DNA from: Candidatus Poribacteria bacterium
Lineage (GTDB): Bacteria; Poribacteria; WGA-4E; WGA-3G
Reading direction: 5' to 3'
DNA length: 6,415 nucleotides
Assembly: GCA_009842375.1 (NCBI GenBank)
Contig: VYFM01000477.1
Coordinates: 1-6,415 of the forward strand
The position numbers were made by a program, and so were the translations under genes. The notes under the pieces are model-generated. The model was given only the letters and a program-made list of their open reading frames with translations, was not told the DNA's origin and did no database searches. How positions within the stretch are numbered: position 1 is the first letter of the stretch; each line of letters begins with the position of its first letter. Positions 1 to 6,350 of this stretch are shown piece after piece.

Positions 1-484
1 CCTCAATTTTGTCCAACGTTTTCTTACCGATACCTTTGAACCCTTTCAGTTTTCCTTCATCAATTGCTGAACGGAGGGATGCAAGACTATCAATTCCAAT
101 TTCTTCATACAGACGTTTTATTGTTTTCGCTCCTAACCCCGGAACAGGAACGAGTTCAGTTATTGATCGTGGTATGTCACCTGCATATTCGTCCATTTTT
201 GAACAGGTGCCAGTTTGAAGATATTCGGTGATGATAGTTGCGACAATATCCCCAACCCCACCGATTTCCTCAATTAACCTATCTTGCTCAACGAGGTCTG
301 CAACTGATTCTGGAAAGCGAGAAATGGAATGTGCTAAACGTGGATAACGCGAGGCATGGTCTTCGGGATAATCTGCTATAATCAAAAAGGCATGAAGTTC
401 CATAAATCTTAACGCTATTTCATCGTTAATATGCCATCGGGTACGTCCTTTTTCGTCAGTATAAGATTCATTATTCTTGTTCAT
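1..484 (-). CDS. PolX-like helix-hairpin-helix protein (N-terminal part, runs off the window)
   Basis: The visible 161 residues match the N-terminal half of bacterial family X DNA polymerases: a helical 8-kDa-type domain followed by helix-hairpin-helix DNA-binding motifs. I see IEEIGGVGDI (about 71-80), then EYLQTG (87-92), then LVPVPGLGAKTIKRLY (111-126) and LKGFKGIGKKTLDKIE (146-161). The phrases VPGLGxKT and LKGFKGIGKKT are typical of PolX. The first 65 residues are divergent: a polar start with RTRWHIN, then an unusual HAFLIIADYPEDHASRYP in place of the usual NPFRxRAY. The ATG at 484 is preceded by GAGGTG with about 8 nt spacing. The palm polymerase and PHP exonuclease domains, if present, lie beyond the left edge, so it could be a complete PolX involved in base-excision repair or a shorter HhH-only protein. 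It overlaps the regulatory signals of the WD40 remnant upstream, and the two may be translationally coupled. Confidence 0.8.
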   Translation of the reverse strand, partial: MNKNNESYTDEKGRTRWHINDEIALRFMELHAFLIIADYPEDHASRYPRLAHSISRFPESVADLVEQDRLIEEIGGVGDIVATIITEYLQTGTCSKMDEYAGDIPRSITELVPVPGLGAKTIKRLYEEIGIDSLASLRSAIDEGKLKGFKGIGKKTLDKIE

Positions 485-498
485 CTCTTTTTCACCTC
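485..498 (-). promoter_or_regulatory. Ribosome binding site overlapping the WD40 remnant's stop codon
   Basis: On the minus strand GAGGTGA contains both the Shine-Dalgarno sequence for the PolX-like gene and the TGA stop (494-492) of the upstream WD40 frame. The start ATG at 484 follows the stop by 7 nt. This arrangement supports the chosen start and suggests that the two frames were once, or still are, translated as a coupled pair. Confidence 0.6.
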
Positions 499-665
499 AA
501 AATTTGAATTGTGGTATCCCATAATGCTACTGCCAAATACGTACCGTTTGGAGAGAAGGCTAATGATTGGATACCGGTTGGATAGTTCACCCAAATTGTT
601 GATTCACCGTCGGGGATTTTCCATATACGTAGATTGCCCTTTTCGTCACCAGTTGCAAGATATTT
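492..665 (-). pseudogene. WD40-repeat protein, 3' remnant
   Basis: The frame ending at the TGA at 492 encodes about 57 residues of recognisable WD40 sequence. There is the second half of one blade (YLATGDEKGNLRIWKIPDG) and then most of another (IQSLAFSPNGTYLAVALWD, then TTIQILR and stop). WD40 propellers normally need about seven blades, so this is only the C-terminal end of a larger scaffold protein. The frame stays open upstream to an ATG at 719 and another at 809, but that stretch is the MITE-like element, not WD40 sequence, and neither ATG has a convincing ribosome binding site. The missing 5' part is not found on the other side of the element, where the Rieske gene ends only 15 nt away. 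I infer truncation by rearrangement or a repeat-mediated deletion. A short expressed peptide from ATG 719 (75 aa) cannot be excluded. Confidence 0.65.
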
Positions 666-803
666 TGTAGTGCTTGATTTGTCGTAAGGTGCGAAAGTGA
701 ATAGGACGATTTGTTTCATTGAGGGAAAGTTGGACAGTAACACGGGCGCAGTACCTACAAAACCTAAAGAACGTATTGCGGGGTACAGAGACCCCGCACT
801 ACA
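666..803. mobile_element. MITE-like palindromic element, 138 bp
   Basis: The segment is bounded by perfect 8-bp inverted repeats: TGTAGTGC at 666-673 and GCACTACA at 796-803. It has no transposase, so it would be a non-autonomous element. Its right end holds a strong hairpin (773-802). Read on the minus strand in a frame different from the WD40 frame, it is open from about 798 to 649 and contains the peptide TVQLSLNETNR. I associate this peptide from memory with repeat-derived false proteins in Poribacteria-type genomes; that link is unverified. The flanks offer only a weak possible target duplication (TTT on each side). The element lies exactly between the end of the Rieske gene and the truncated WD40 gene. 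The true repeat may extend a few bases beyond the inverted repeats. Confidence 0.55.
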
Positions 804-806
804 TTT
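770..806 (-). terminator. Strong hairpin, possible terminator of the Rieske-ankyrin block
   Basis: TGCGGGGT (777-784) pairs perfectly with ACCCCGCA (791-798) around a 6-nt loop. After one mismatch the stem continues with GTA (773-775) against TAC (800-802). It begins about 13-18 nt past the TAA stop of the downstream Rieske gene. The sequence following on the minus strand (ATACGTTCTTTAGGTTTTG) is T-containing but not a clean T-run. It could therefore act as a rho-independent-like terminator or an mRNA 3'-end stabiliser, and it also forms the right end of the MITE-like element. Confidence 0.45.
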
Positions 807-818
807 CATGCAATTGTG

Positions 819-2567
819 TTATTCATAAAGTTCAGTAGCGGTTTCACCTTTTGCAAAACGGTGAGCAGTCTGCACAGCAGAATCGTTTCCAGTATTTCTA
901 CGGATATCCGTTGCCCAGCGGGCTAACCCGACAATAAGTTGATTTCTTGCAGGATGTGACTCACACCTTTTCCATTCATTAGAGACAATATAGATGCTGC
1001 TGAGAAGATTGTCTCCTCTATCATCCTTTAGTATACATAATCCCATTTCACGCATCAACCGTTCAGCAGAGCATCCTGAGTTCAGATATTCGCGGGTACG
1101 TCGTCCGATTTCTTGGATGCGGACAGATTCGATCCCATCAATGATTGCGTCAATTGCAATATCTTCATCAAGTACTTTGGTGGTAGAGGTCGTTCTCGCT
1201 TCTGAAATTGGTTGATGTCGTATGTTTAGCCATCGGTTTGAGTAAAATCTCCATCCACAATGGTAGAGTGCCTTTGCTGCGATTTTGGTGCCGCCAAAAC
1301 GGAGTAGTTTTCTGATGTTAGCAGCCATTTCCATCTCTTCTTGTAAATCCCACCAACCTGGACTCATGTTAACGGGTGTTCTTGCCATCCTATCAGCAGC
1401 GGTCATCACCATGGTGGTAGCGATTGAGTCAATGGGAACACCTGCTGTAAGCACTTTTGTGATAGCATCAAAGATCGTATCAATATCGCCACTGACAAGA
1501 TCGGCAGATAATTCGTCTTCGTCAAAGTCAACGTCAGCATCAGGTGATTTTTCCTGTGGTAGGTCGTCAAAAATAGGATCAATTTCTTCCAGTTTTTGGA
1601 GTGCTTCACGGAGACGTTCACCAGGTCTGCCTCTACCTTGTCCGAGTATTTTTGCACCGAGGTTGCACACTAACTCACCAGTCATCTCCCATCCCCATTT
1701 CTCAAGCACTTCAGCCAGATGACAAAGGTCAATAAGGTTTCTGGAGTAGCTGAGGAAAAACCATTGGGATGCGCAATCGAGGAAGAGCGGGATGAATTTA
1801 TCTTCATGTCCACCTAAGGCTCTTGCTGTGATTAGGCATTTTTCTATACCTTCCCACTCTTTATCAGCTGTGAACACTTTAATCCAATTTTCGAGTTTTT
1901 CCCAGTCAACTGGTGGTGGAAGAGGTTGTCGTTCAGGACGGTCATTGTGTCCACCCGCAGCATGCGTTGCAGCCATCATCAGTGGAATAAGTCTGTCCTC
2001 AGCCTCATACATATGTGCGACCTTAATTCCGTGCATTAACGTTGCGATTCGTCCGCCACCGCTTCGTGCATCTTGGGCTGTTGAAATATGCCGTACCATG
2101 TGCTTGACCATTATTTCTAAAGTTTCATCTTCTGAAACACCTTTGGCTAACATAATGGCAATAGCTTTGGAAAGCGTCCAACTGTCCTGTGAAAATAATC
2201 CTTCTTTCAATAACAGAAAATGTGCGTCATCGCGTTTTTTTCCACCACTTTCAACATCAATGTATATGTCCCCATTTCGGACTTCAACAGGAAATGTGGC
2301 AAGGTCATCACAACCACCGGTGAAGCACCCACCGCCTTCCATATCATAACTCCATCCATGCCAGTCACATGCTAACACACCTCTTTTGACGTGTCCTCTT
2401 ATAAGTGGATATCCCATGTGCGGACATTGATTGTCTGTTGCGTAAACATTGCCTTCATGCTCAAATAGGGCAATACTATGTCCTTCAACTCTGACTGCTC
2501 TCGGCTTTCCCTCTGCTATATCATTACGAGCAGCGACTTTTACGAAATTTCCATTTTCTGATAACAT
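819..2567 (-). CDS. Rieske [2Fe-2S] protein with helical-repeat C-terminal region (paralogue 1)
   Basis: This 582-residue protein has a Rieske domain at about 8-105. Cluster ligands are C48 and H50 (CPHMGYPL) and C67 and H70 (CDWHGWSYD), with normal C-x-H-x16-C-x2-H spacing. The first box lacks the extra disulfide cysteine of respiratory Rieske proteins, which points to a low-potential ferredoxin or oxygenase type. No signal peptide or membrane helix is visible, so it is probably cytoplasmic. Residues 115-582 are helical, and I see four related units starting near 135, 243, 368 and 490. An acidic linker (DADVDFDEDELSADL) lies at 343-357. There is no clear D-x2-H-x4-H mononuclear iron site, so it is not a classical ring-hydroxylase alpha subunit. 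It aligns over its full length with the product of 6350-4614. The ATG is preceded by AGGAGA with 8 nt spacing. It is the last gene of the block, and its electron donor and substrate are unknown. Confidence 0.88.
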   Translation of the reverse strand: MLSENGNFVKVAARNDIAEGKPRAVRVEGHSIALFEHEGNVYATDNQCPHMGYPLIRGHVKRGVLACDWHGWSYDMEGGGCFTGGCDDLATFPVEVRNGDIYIDVESGGKKRDDAHFLLLKEGLFSQDSWTLSKAIAIMLAKGVSEDETLEIMVKHMVRHISTAQDARSGGGRIATLMHGIKVAHMYEAEDRLIPLMMAATHAAGGHNDRPERQPLPPPVDWEKLENWIKVFTADKEWEGIEKCLITARALGGHEDKFIPLFLDCASQWFFLSYSRNLIDLCHLAEVLEKWGWEMTGELVCNLGAKILGQGRGRPGERLREALQKLEEIDPIFDDLPQEKSPDADVDFDEDELSADLVSGDIDTIFDAITKVLTAGVPIDSIATTMVMTAADRMARTPVNMSPGWWDLQEEMEMAANIRKLLRFGGTKIAAKALYHCGWRFYSNRWLNIRHQPISEARTTSTTKVLDEDIAIDAIIDGIESVRIQEIGRRTREYLNSGCSAERLMREMGLCILKDDRGDNLLSSIYIVSNEWKRCESHPARNQLIVGLARWATDIRRNTGNDSAVQTAHRFAKGETATELYE

Positions 2568-2705
2568 TATATACTTCTCCTATTGAATCAACGGTAGGAA
2601 ACGATTGTCCTATCCGAAGATAAATGTGTTCTTATCAATTCAATCTGTTGGGTATGTCTTTGTTTTATCAACCAACATACTGTTAAGCTGATGGGTTGGT
2701 GGATT
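2568..2705 (-). promoter_or_regulatory. 138-nt leader of the last Rieske gene, with two hairpins
   Basis: This is the longest gap inside the block. Close to the gene, 2592-2599 (CGGTAGGA) pairs with 2608-2616 (TCCTATCCG) with one bulged base and an 8-nt loop. This hairpin ends about 10 nt upstream of the AGGAGA ribosome binding site (2581-2576). Farther upstream, just past the TAG stop of the small ankyrin gene, 2667-2676 (ATCAACCAAC) pairs with 2695-2704 (GTTGGTGGAT) with one mismatch. It has no T-run after it, so it is a poor terminator. A weak promoter-like pair is TTGAAT (2643-2638) and TATCTT (2622-2617), spaced 15 nt. The leader could tune expression of this gene separately from the rest, but this rests on inspection only. 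Confidence 0.35.
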
Positions 2706-3266
2706 CTATGTTTCTGCAGCACCAATCCCAGTTAAATACGTAATTGCACCTTTGTTTCCGCTTTTTAACGCAATTCCAAGCGGAGTTTGGTTCAGATAAT
2801 GGCGACGATCATTCATATCTGCACCAGCATCAATTAGGATTTGCAGTGTTTCGGCGTATTCTTTTTCCCGACCTTCACCACATGAAGATCCACCAAACGC
2901 TGCTGCATGAACTGCATCCAAAGATGTCGGATCCGCTCCATTTTCAAGAAGCAGCCGGATAGTAGAAATCCTTGCATTGTTAGCAGCCCAAGAAAGCACA
3001 GATCGGTACCAGTTTGCATCACTTGCATTAGTGTCCGAACCGTGTTCAAGTAACTTAAGAACAAGCTGATCTTTTCCGTCATTGGCAGCGTAATGTAGTG
3101 CAGTACTACCCTTGACAAATGGTTGTCCTTTTTCATCCGGACCTTGCCATGTCAGTTTGGCGATTTCTGGATGCGCTTCGACAATAGTAATGCCGAGTGC
3201 CTCCTCTTCTTGTTTATATTTCGTAGCAAGCAATCTATAAAATGGTGAATTGTCGTCATATTGCAT
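2706..3266 (-). CDS. Small ankyrin-repeat protein
   Basis: This 186-residue protein is made mostly of ankyrin repeats, which act as protein-binding scaffolds and have no catalysis of their own. After a 50-residue N-terminal part with no recognisable domain there are about four repeats: 53-82 (GSTALHYAANDGK, then LLEHGSDTNA), 87-114 (LLLENGADPTS), 118-150 (VHAAAFGG, then LQILIDAGADMN) and 158-183 (NQTPLGIALKSGNKGA). The third repeat carries an enlarged turn (GGSSCGEGREKEYAE). No signal peptide or membrane segment is visible. The ATG at 3266 has AGAGGA 7 nt upstream. It lies 51 nt after the large ankyrin gene and 138 nt before the second Rieske gene, which suggests it serves the same system, perhaps as an adaptor or inhibitor. 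That role is inferred from position only. Confidence 0.85.
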   Translation of the reverse strand: MQYDDNSPFYRLLATKYKQEEEALGITIVEAHPEIAKLTWQGPDEKGQPFVKGSTALHYAANDGKDQLVLKLLEHGSDTNASDANWYRSVLSWAANNARISTIRLLLENGADPTSLDAVHAAAFGGSSCGEGREKEYAETLQILIDAGADMNDRRHYLNQTPLGIALKSGNKGAITYLTGIGAAET

Positions 3267-3317
3267 GTTTAAATCCTCTAAAAGGCATTACAAGGTTCGG
3301 TCATTAGAAATCGCCGG

Positions 3318-4607
3318 TTACTCACCGTTTTTCGCTTCTAAATTTGTCAGAAAATTTGCAACCGATTTCCGTTTTGCTTTCTTCGCGTAATCAAGCGGTG
3401 TCTGTCCGGCATCGTCACGAGCGTTGACATCAGCCCCATTTTCAATCAGCAACTCCACTTGATTCTTGCCAACACCTTTCTGTGCAATAAAGTGTAGCGG
3501 TGTTTGTCCCTTGTCATCGGTTACATTCGGGTCGGCACCGTTTGCTAACAGACATGCGATACCATCAGTCAAACCGCGTTGTGCCACCCAGTGTAACGGT
3601 GACCACATGCCACGCCGATGCTTTTGAAGTGCGTTGATATCCAGACCTTTGGCGAGAAACCCTTTCAGCAATGCATCAAACCGCTTCGGTCCCTGTCCAA
3701 CCAGCACGTACCAGTCTCGCAAGTTTATCTCATAACCTACGTCAATGAGCATATCAACAATTGCATGCTGCTTAGACTGAAGCGCGATCTCAAGGAGCGG
3801 CATGGTCGGTCCGACCTGATAAGCATAGACATGTCCACCAGGAACGACTTGTGGATGGTCGCCGGTAACCTTTGGCGGTTTAGACAAGGGGATAATATAT
3901 CCTTCAGCTGCTTTCATATTTAACCTAAGTTTAAGTAGTTCAGGATTTTTTTGAAATTTCGCCCTTGCCTGTTCAACGTAACCCCGTGCACAATAGAGGA
4001 CAACGTCCGCTTCAGCATCTTGGTCAAGCAAGTAATTACATACTTGAGGTCGTCTCCGTATTGTCCATTGCGCTGCTGTCCCCCAGTGATCACGGTCACG
4101 TAGATTTATGTCCGCGCCGTTATTGAGAAGCAGTTCAGCAATTCGAGGTGTTGCTGAGAAATGCAGCGGAGACATGCCATCGCATCCTGGTGCATTAACA
4201 ACATCGGGATTTTCATGAATTAACGCCTCAAGCGTTTCAAACATATCCAAACCTGCAGCTGAATGTGCGTCAATCGTAGCACCGCGTCCAATTAGATACT
4301 CAGCCATTTTTGGGCTGTATCCGAGCATTGACCCTGCTGCGTGCTGCAGTGCTGTCGTTCCGCCTGCCCACCACGAACTCTTAGCGTTGATGTCTGCTCC
4401 GGCATCAAGCAGCACCTCCACAAGCGGACGATCAACCATTGAAGCGGCAAACACAACTGCAGGAGCGTCAAATTCAAACCACGGTTCATCAATGAACTCA
4501 ATAAGTTCCTCGTTATCTGCTAACAAGGATTTAACTCGGTTCTCGTCCCTTTTATTTACCGCTTCAATATATTCTGAACGCGGCAAGTACCAACCTTGTT
4601 GAGCCAT
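3318..4607 (-). CDS. Large ankyrin-repeat protein
   Basis: This 429-residue protein is built of ankyrin repeats along most of its length. Clear units include 47-76 (VEVLLDAGADINAK), 82-114, 143-170 (SPLHFSATPRIAELLLNNG), 268-297 (IVDMLIDVGYEINLRD), 334-363 (SPLHWVAQRGLTDGI) and two near-consensus ones at 367-398 and 400-424 (QTPLHFIAQKG; DAGQTPLDYAKK). The stretch at about 229-267 interrupts the array. It is a proline- and glycine-rich insertion (PLSKPPKVTGDHPQVVPGGH) that could be a loop or a binding site. No signal peptide or transmembrane helix is seen. The start ATG at 4607 is 6 nt past the stop of the upstream Rieske gene, and its ribosome binding site GAGGAA lies inside the last codons of that gene, so translation is probably coupled. 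This makes a physical or functional link with the Rieske protein plausible. Its binding partner is unknown. Confidence 0.87.
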   Translation of the reverse strand: MAQQGWYLPRSEYIEAVNKRDENRVKSLLADNEELIEFIDEPWFEFDAPAVVFAASMVDRPLVEVLLDAGADINAKSSWWAGGTTALQHAAGSMLGYSPKMAEYLIGRGATIDAHSAAGLDMFETLEALIHENPDVVNAPGCDGMSPLHFSATPRIAELLLNNGADINLRDRDHWGTAAQWTIRRRPQVCNYLLDQDAEADVVLYCARGYVEQARAKFQKNPELLKLRLNMKAAEGYIIPLSKPPKVTGDHPQVVPGGHVYAYQVGPTMPLLEIALQSKQHAIVDMLIDVGYEINLRDWYVLVGQGPKRFDALLKGFLAKGLDINALQKHRRGMWSPLHWVAQRGLTDGIACLLANGADPNVTDDKGQTPLHFIAQKGVGKNQVELLIENGADVNARDDAGQTPLDYAKKAKRKSVANFLTNLEAKNGE

Positions 4608-4622
4608 AGGATATTATTCCTC
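4608..4622 (-). promoter_or_regulatory. Ribosome binding site of the large ankyrin gene, inside the Rieske gene's end
   Basis: GAGGAA (4622-4617) forms the last two Glu codons of the upstream Rieske gene and also serves as the Shine-Dalgarno sequence for the ATG at 4607, 9 nt away. The Rieske stop TAA lies between them. The layout implies translational coupling and supports a single transcript for the pair. Confidence 0.65.
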
Positions 4623-6350
4623 AAATACCTCAATTGTTGTTCTACCTTCAGCAAAATTCATTGCAGTGGTAGCCGCAGATTTGTTATCAGTATTGGATCG
4701 GATATCAGTGACATAACGTGCCAAACCAACAAGAAGTTGAGATTGCGCAGGATGTCCTTCTGCGTGCTGCCATTCCTCAAATACGGTGCGTAATGTTGGC
4801 AGTACCTCACTTCCGGTGTCATCCCAAAGCACTGAATGTCCAATCGCTTTAATCAGATTTTCTCCAGAATAACCTGCATTGAGGTAGCCAATGACCTGCG
4901 CTCCAACATCTTGAACATTGAGGGTCTCAATCGTATTGATAATGTGGTTGATACCCTCTGCTTCATTTGCAACATCAAGCTTTTCTGCAGTCAACGGTTC
5001 ACTAAGAAGGCGTGTGGGGATATTAATCCAGCGATCAGCGAAGATTTGCCATGCAACGTGGAAAAGACCTTTCGCTGCGACAAGGTTTCCACCAACTTTT
5101 TGTGCACTTCGCAAAGATGCTGCAAGATTGAGTTCCATTGTTAAGTTCCACCAACCTGCATCTACATTCACAGGTGTGTTCGCCATTCTGTCCGCAGCCA
5201 GCAAGACAAGTGATGTGATAACCTTGTCTAAATTGACACCATCCACTATGACTGCTTGTACTTCCTCAAATGAGCGTTGGAGATTGACACTGGTAAGTGC
5301 TTCTACAAAAGCGTCTTCGTCAAACTTATTGGTGCGTTCTAATGCGGCACTTTCAATGGATGGGAGCATCTCTTTCATTATGTTAATTGCGTCTCTACGA
5401 TACCGTTCTGGATCTGCAGGATGATGTCCGACAAGGTCAGCACCGAGATAGAAGAACAGATCCGCAGTGCGATCCCAACCAAATTCGTCCACCACTTCAG
5501 AAATATAACTCACATAAAGTGGGATTTGTGGATTATCAATAAAATTGGGTTCTACAGAACATTCAAACAGTAACGGACGTAATTTGTCTGCATCGCCTTT
5601 ATGGTATGCTGTGAACAAGCATCGTTCAATGCGACTTGATTGTCCTTCATAAGAGAAGATACGAACCCATCGCTCTATCTTTTCCCAAGAGACAGGTTCC
5701 GGTAGAGGAACAACTTCAAGCCGTTGACGTGCTTCTCCTGCAGCCGAACATGCAGCGGTTGTAACAGCAATGAGTCTATCCTCACCCTCATACCGACTTC
5801 CAACTCGGAGTCCGTTGATGAGTTTAGAGACATCTTCACCGCCTTCTGACCCGTGAGCACTGGGTATGTGTCGGGCAACGTGTTCAAGAATTGCTCCCAT
5901 CACCTCTTCTTCCGGCACACCACCTTTGAGTAACAATGCAATTGCTTTGGACATTGTCCATCGGTCTTCACTTAAAAGACCTTCTCGTAGCAATTTCTTA
6001 TGTTCTTCGGCACGACGGTAGGTCATATCACCGGGTTCAATCCAAATTTCCTCACCTCGGATATCGACGGGAAAGGTGCGCAGATCATCACATTCAACGT
6101 GAAAACAACCGCCACCTTCTAAATCAAAGCTGCGTCTATGCCAATCACATGTCAGGATACCATTTCGGATTGTACCACGCGTCAACGGGTAACCCATGTG
6201 TGGACACTGGTTATCGGTCGCATAAATCTTTCCGTCTTCGTTAAAGAGGGCAATGCTGCGTCCTTCATCCATCTTAATTGCCTTCGGTTGTCCCTCAGGC
6301 ACTTCGCTTAACTCGGCAACTTTCACCCAATCGAGTACTTTATCTTCCAT
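4614..6350 (-). CDS. Rieske [2Fe-2S] protein with helical-repeat C-terminal region (paralogue 2)
   Basis: This 578-residue protein has a Rieske domain at about 8-106. Cluster ligands are C49 and H51 (CPHMGYPL) and C68 and H71 (CDWHRRSFD). The usual glycine after the second histidine is replaced by arginine, unlike paralogue 1 (HGW). Two further cysteines, C82 and C87, are conserved in both proteins. The C-terminal part (about 115-578) is helical and aligns throughout with paralogue 1. The best matches are AADRMANTPVN (385-395), GWWNL (399-403) and GHPAQSQLLVGLARY (532-546). Histidines 157, 161, 431 and 533 are shared by the two paralogues. No signal peptide, membrane helix or classical oxygenase iron motif is visible, so a cytoplasmic electron-transfer or oxidoreductase role is likely but the reaction is unknown. 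The ATG at 6350 has AAAAGGAG 7 nt upstream. It is the first visible gene of the block and is followed after 6 nt by the large ankyrin gene. Confidence 0.88.
   Translation of the reverse strand: MEDKVLDWVKVAELSEVPEGQPKAIKMDEGRSIALFNEDGKIYATDNQCPHMGYPLTRGTIRNGILTCDWHRRSFDLEGGGCFHVECDDLRTFPVDIRGEEIWIEPGDMTYRRAEEHKKLLREGLLSEDRWTMSKAIALLLKGGVPEEEVMGAILEHVARHIPSAHGSEGGEDVSKLINGLRVGSRYEGEDRLIAVTTAACSAAGEARQRLEVVPLPEPVSWEKIERWVRIFSYEGQSSRIERCLFTAYHKGDADKLRPLLFECSVEPNFIDNPQIPLYVSYISEVVDEFGWDRTADLFFYLGADLVGHHPADPERYRRDAINIMKEMLPSIESAALERTNKFDEDAFVEALTSVNLQRSFEEVQAVIVDGVNLDKVITSLVLLAADRMANTPVNVDAGWWNLTMELNLAASLRSAQKVGGNLVAAKGLFHVAWQIFADRWINIPTRLLSEPLTAEKLDVANEAEGINHIINTIETLNVQDVGAQVIGYLNAGYSGENLIKAIGHSVLWDDTGSEVLPTLRTVFEEWQHAEGHPAQSQLLVGLARYVTDIRSNTDNKSAATTAMNFAEGRTTIEVFEE

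Noticed and set aside
720..809. ATG at 809 as the true start of a 105-aa WD40 protein
   Set aside because: The first 30 or so codons are repeat-derived and there is no Shine-Dalgarno sequence; the WD40 similarity begins only near position 664.
1285..1722. A 145-codon plus-strand open frame
   Set aside because: It is low-complexity and serine-rich, and antisense to the conserved C-terminal region of the Rieske gene.
1792..2349. A 185-codon plus-strand open frame opposite the Rieske gene
   Set aside because: It is serine- and proline-rich, has no domain or ribosome binding site, and lies entirely antisense to a well-supported Rieske gene.
819..2567. Classical Rieske non-haem iron oxygenase alpha subunit
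   Set aside because: The Rieske domain fits, but no D/E-x2-H-x4-H iron motif is shared by the two paralogues and the C-terminal region appears to be a helical repeat, not the usual catalytic domain.
2667..2704. Rho-independent terminator after the small ankyrin gene
   Set aside because: The stem has a mismatch and a long loop, and is followed by an A-rich, not T-rich, stretch on the minus strand.
4918..5424. A 168-codon plus-strand open frame
   Set aside because: It lies antisense to paralogue 2, which aligns with its paralogue through this region. No recognisable protein features.
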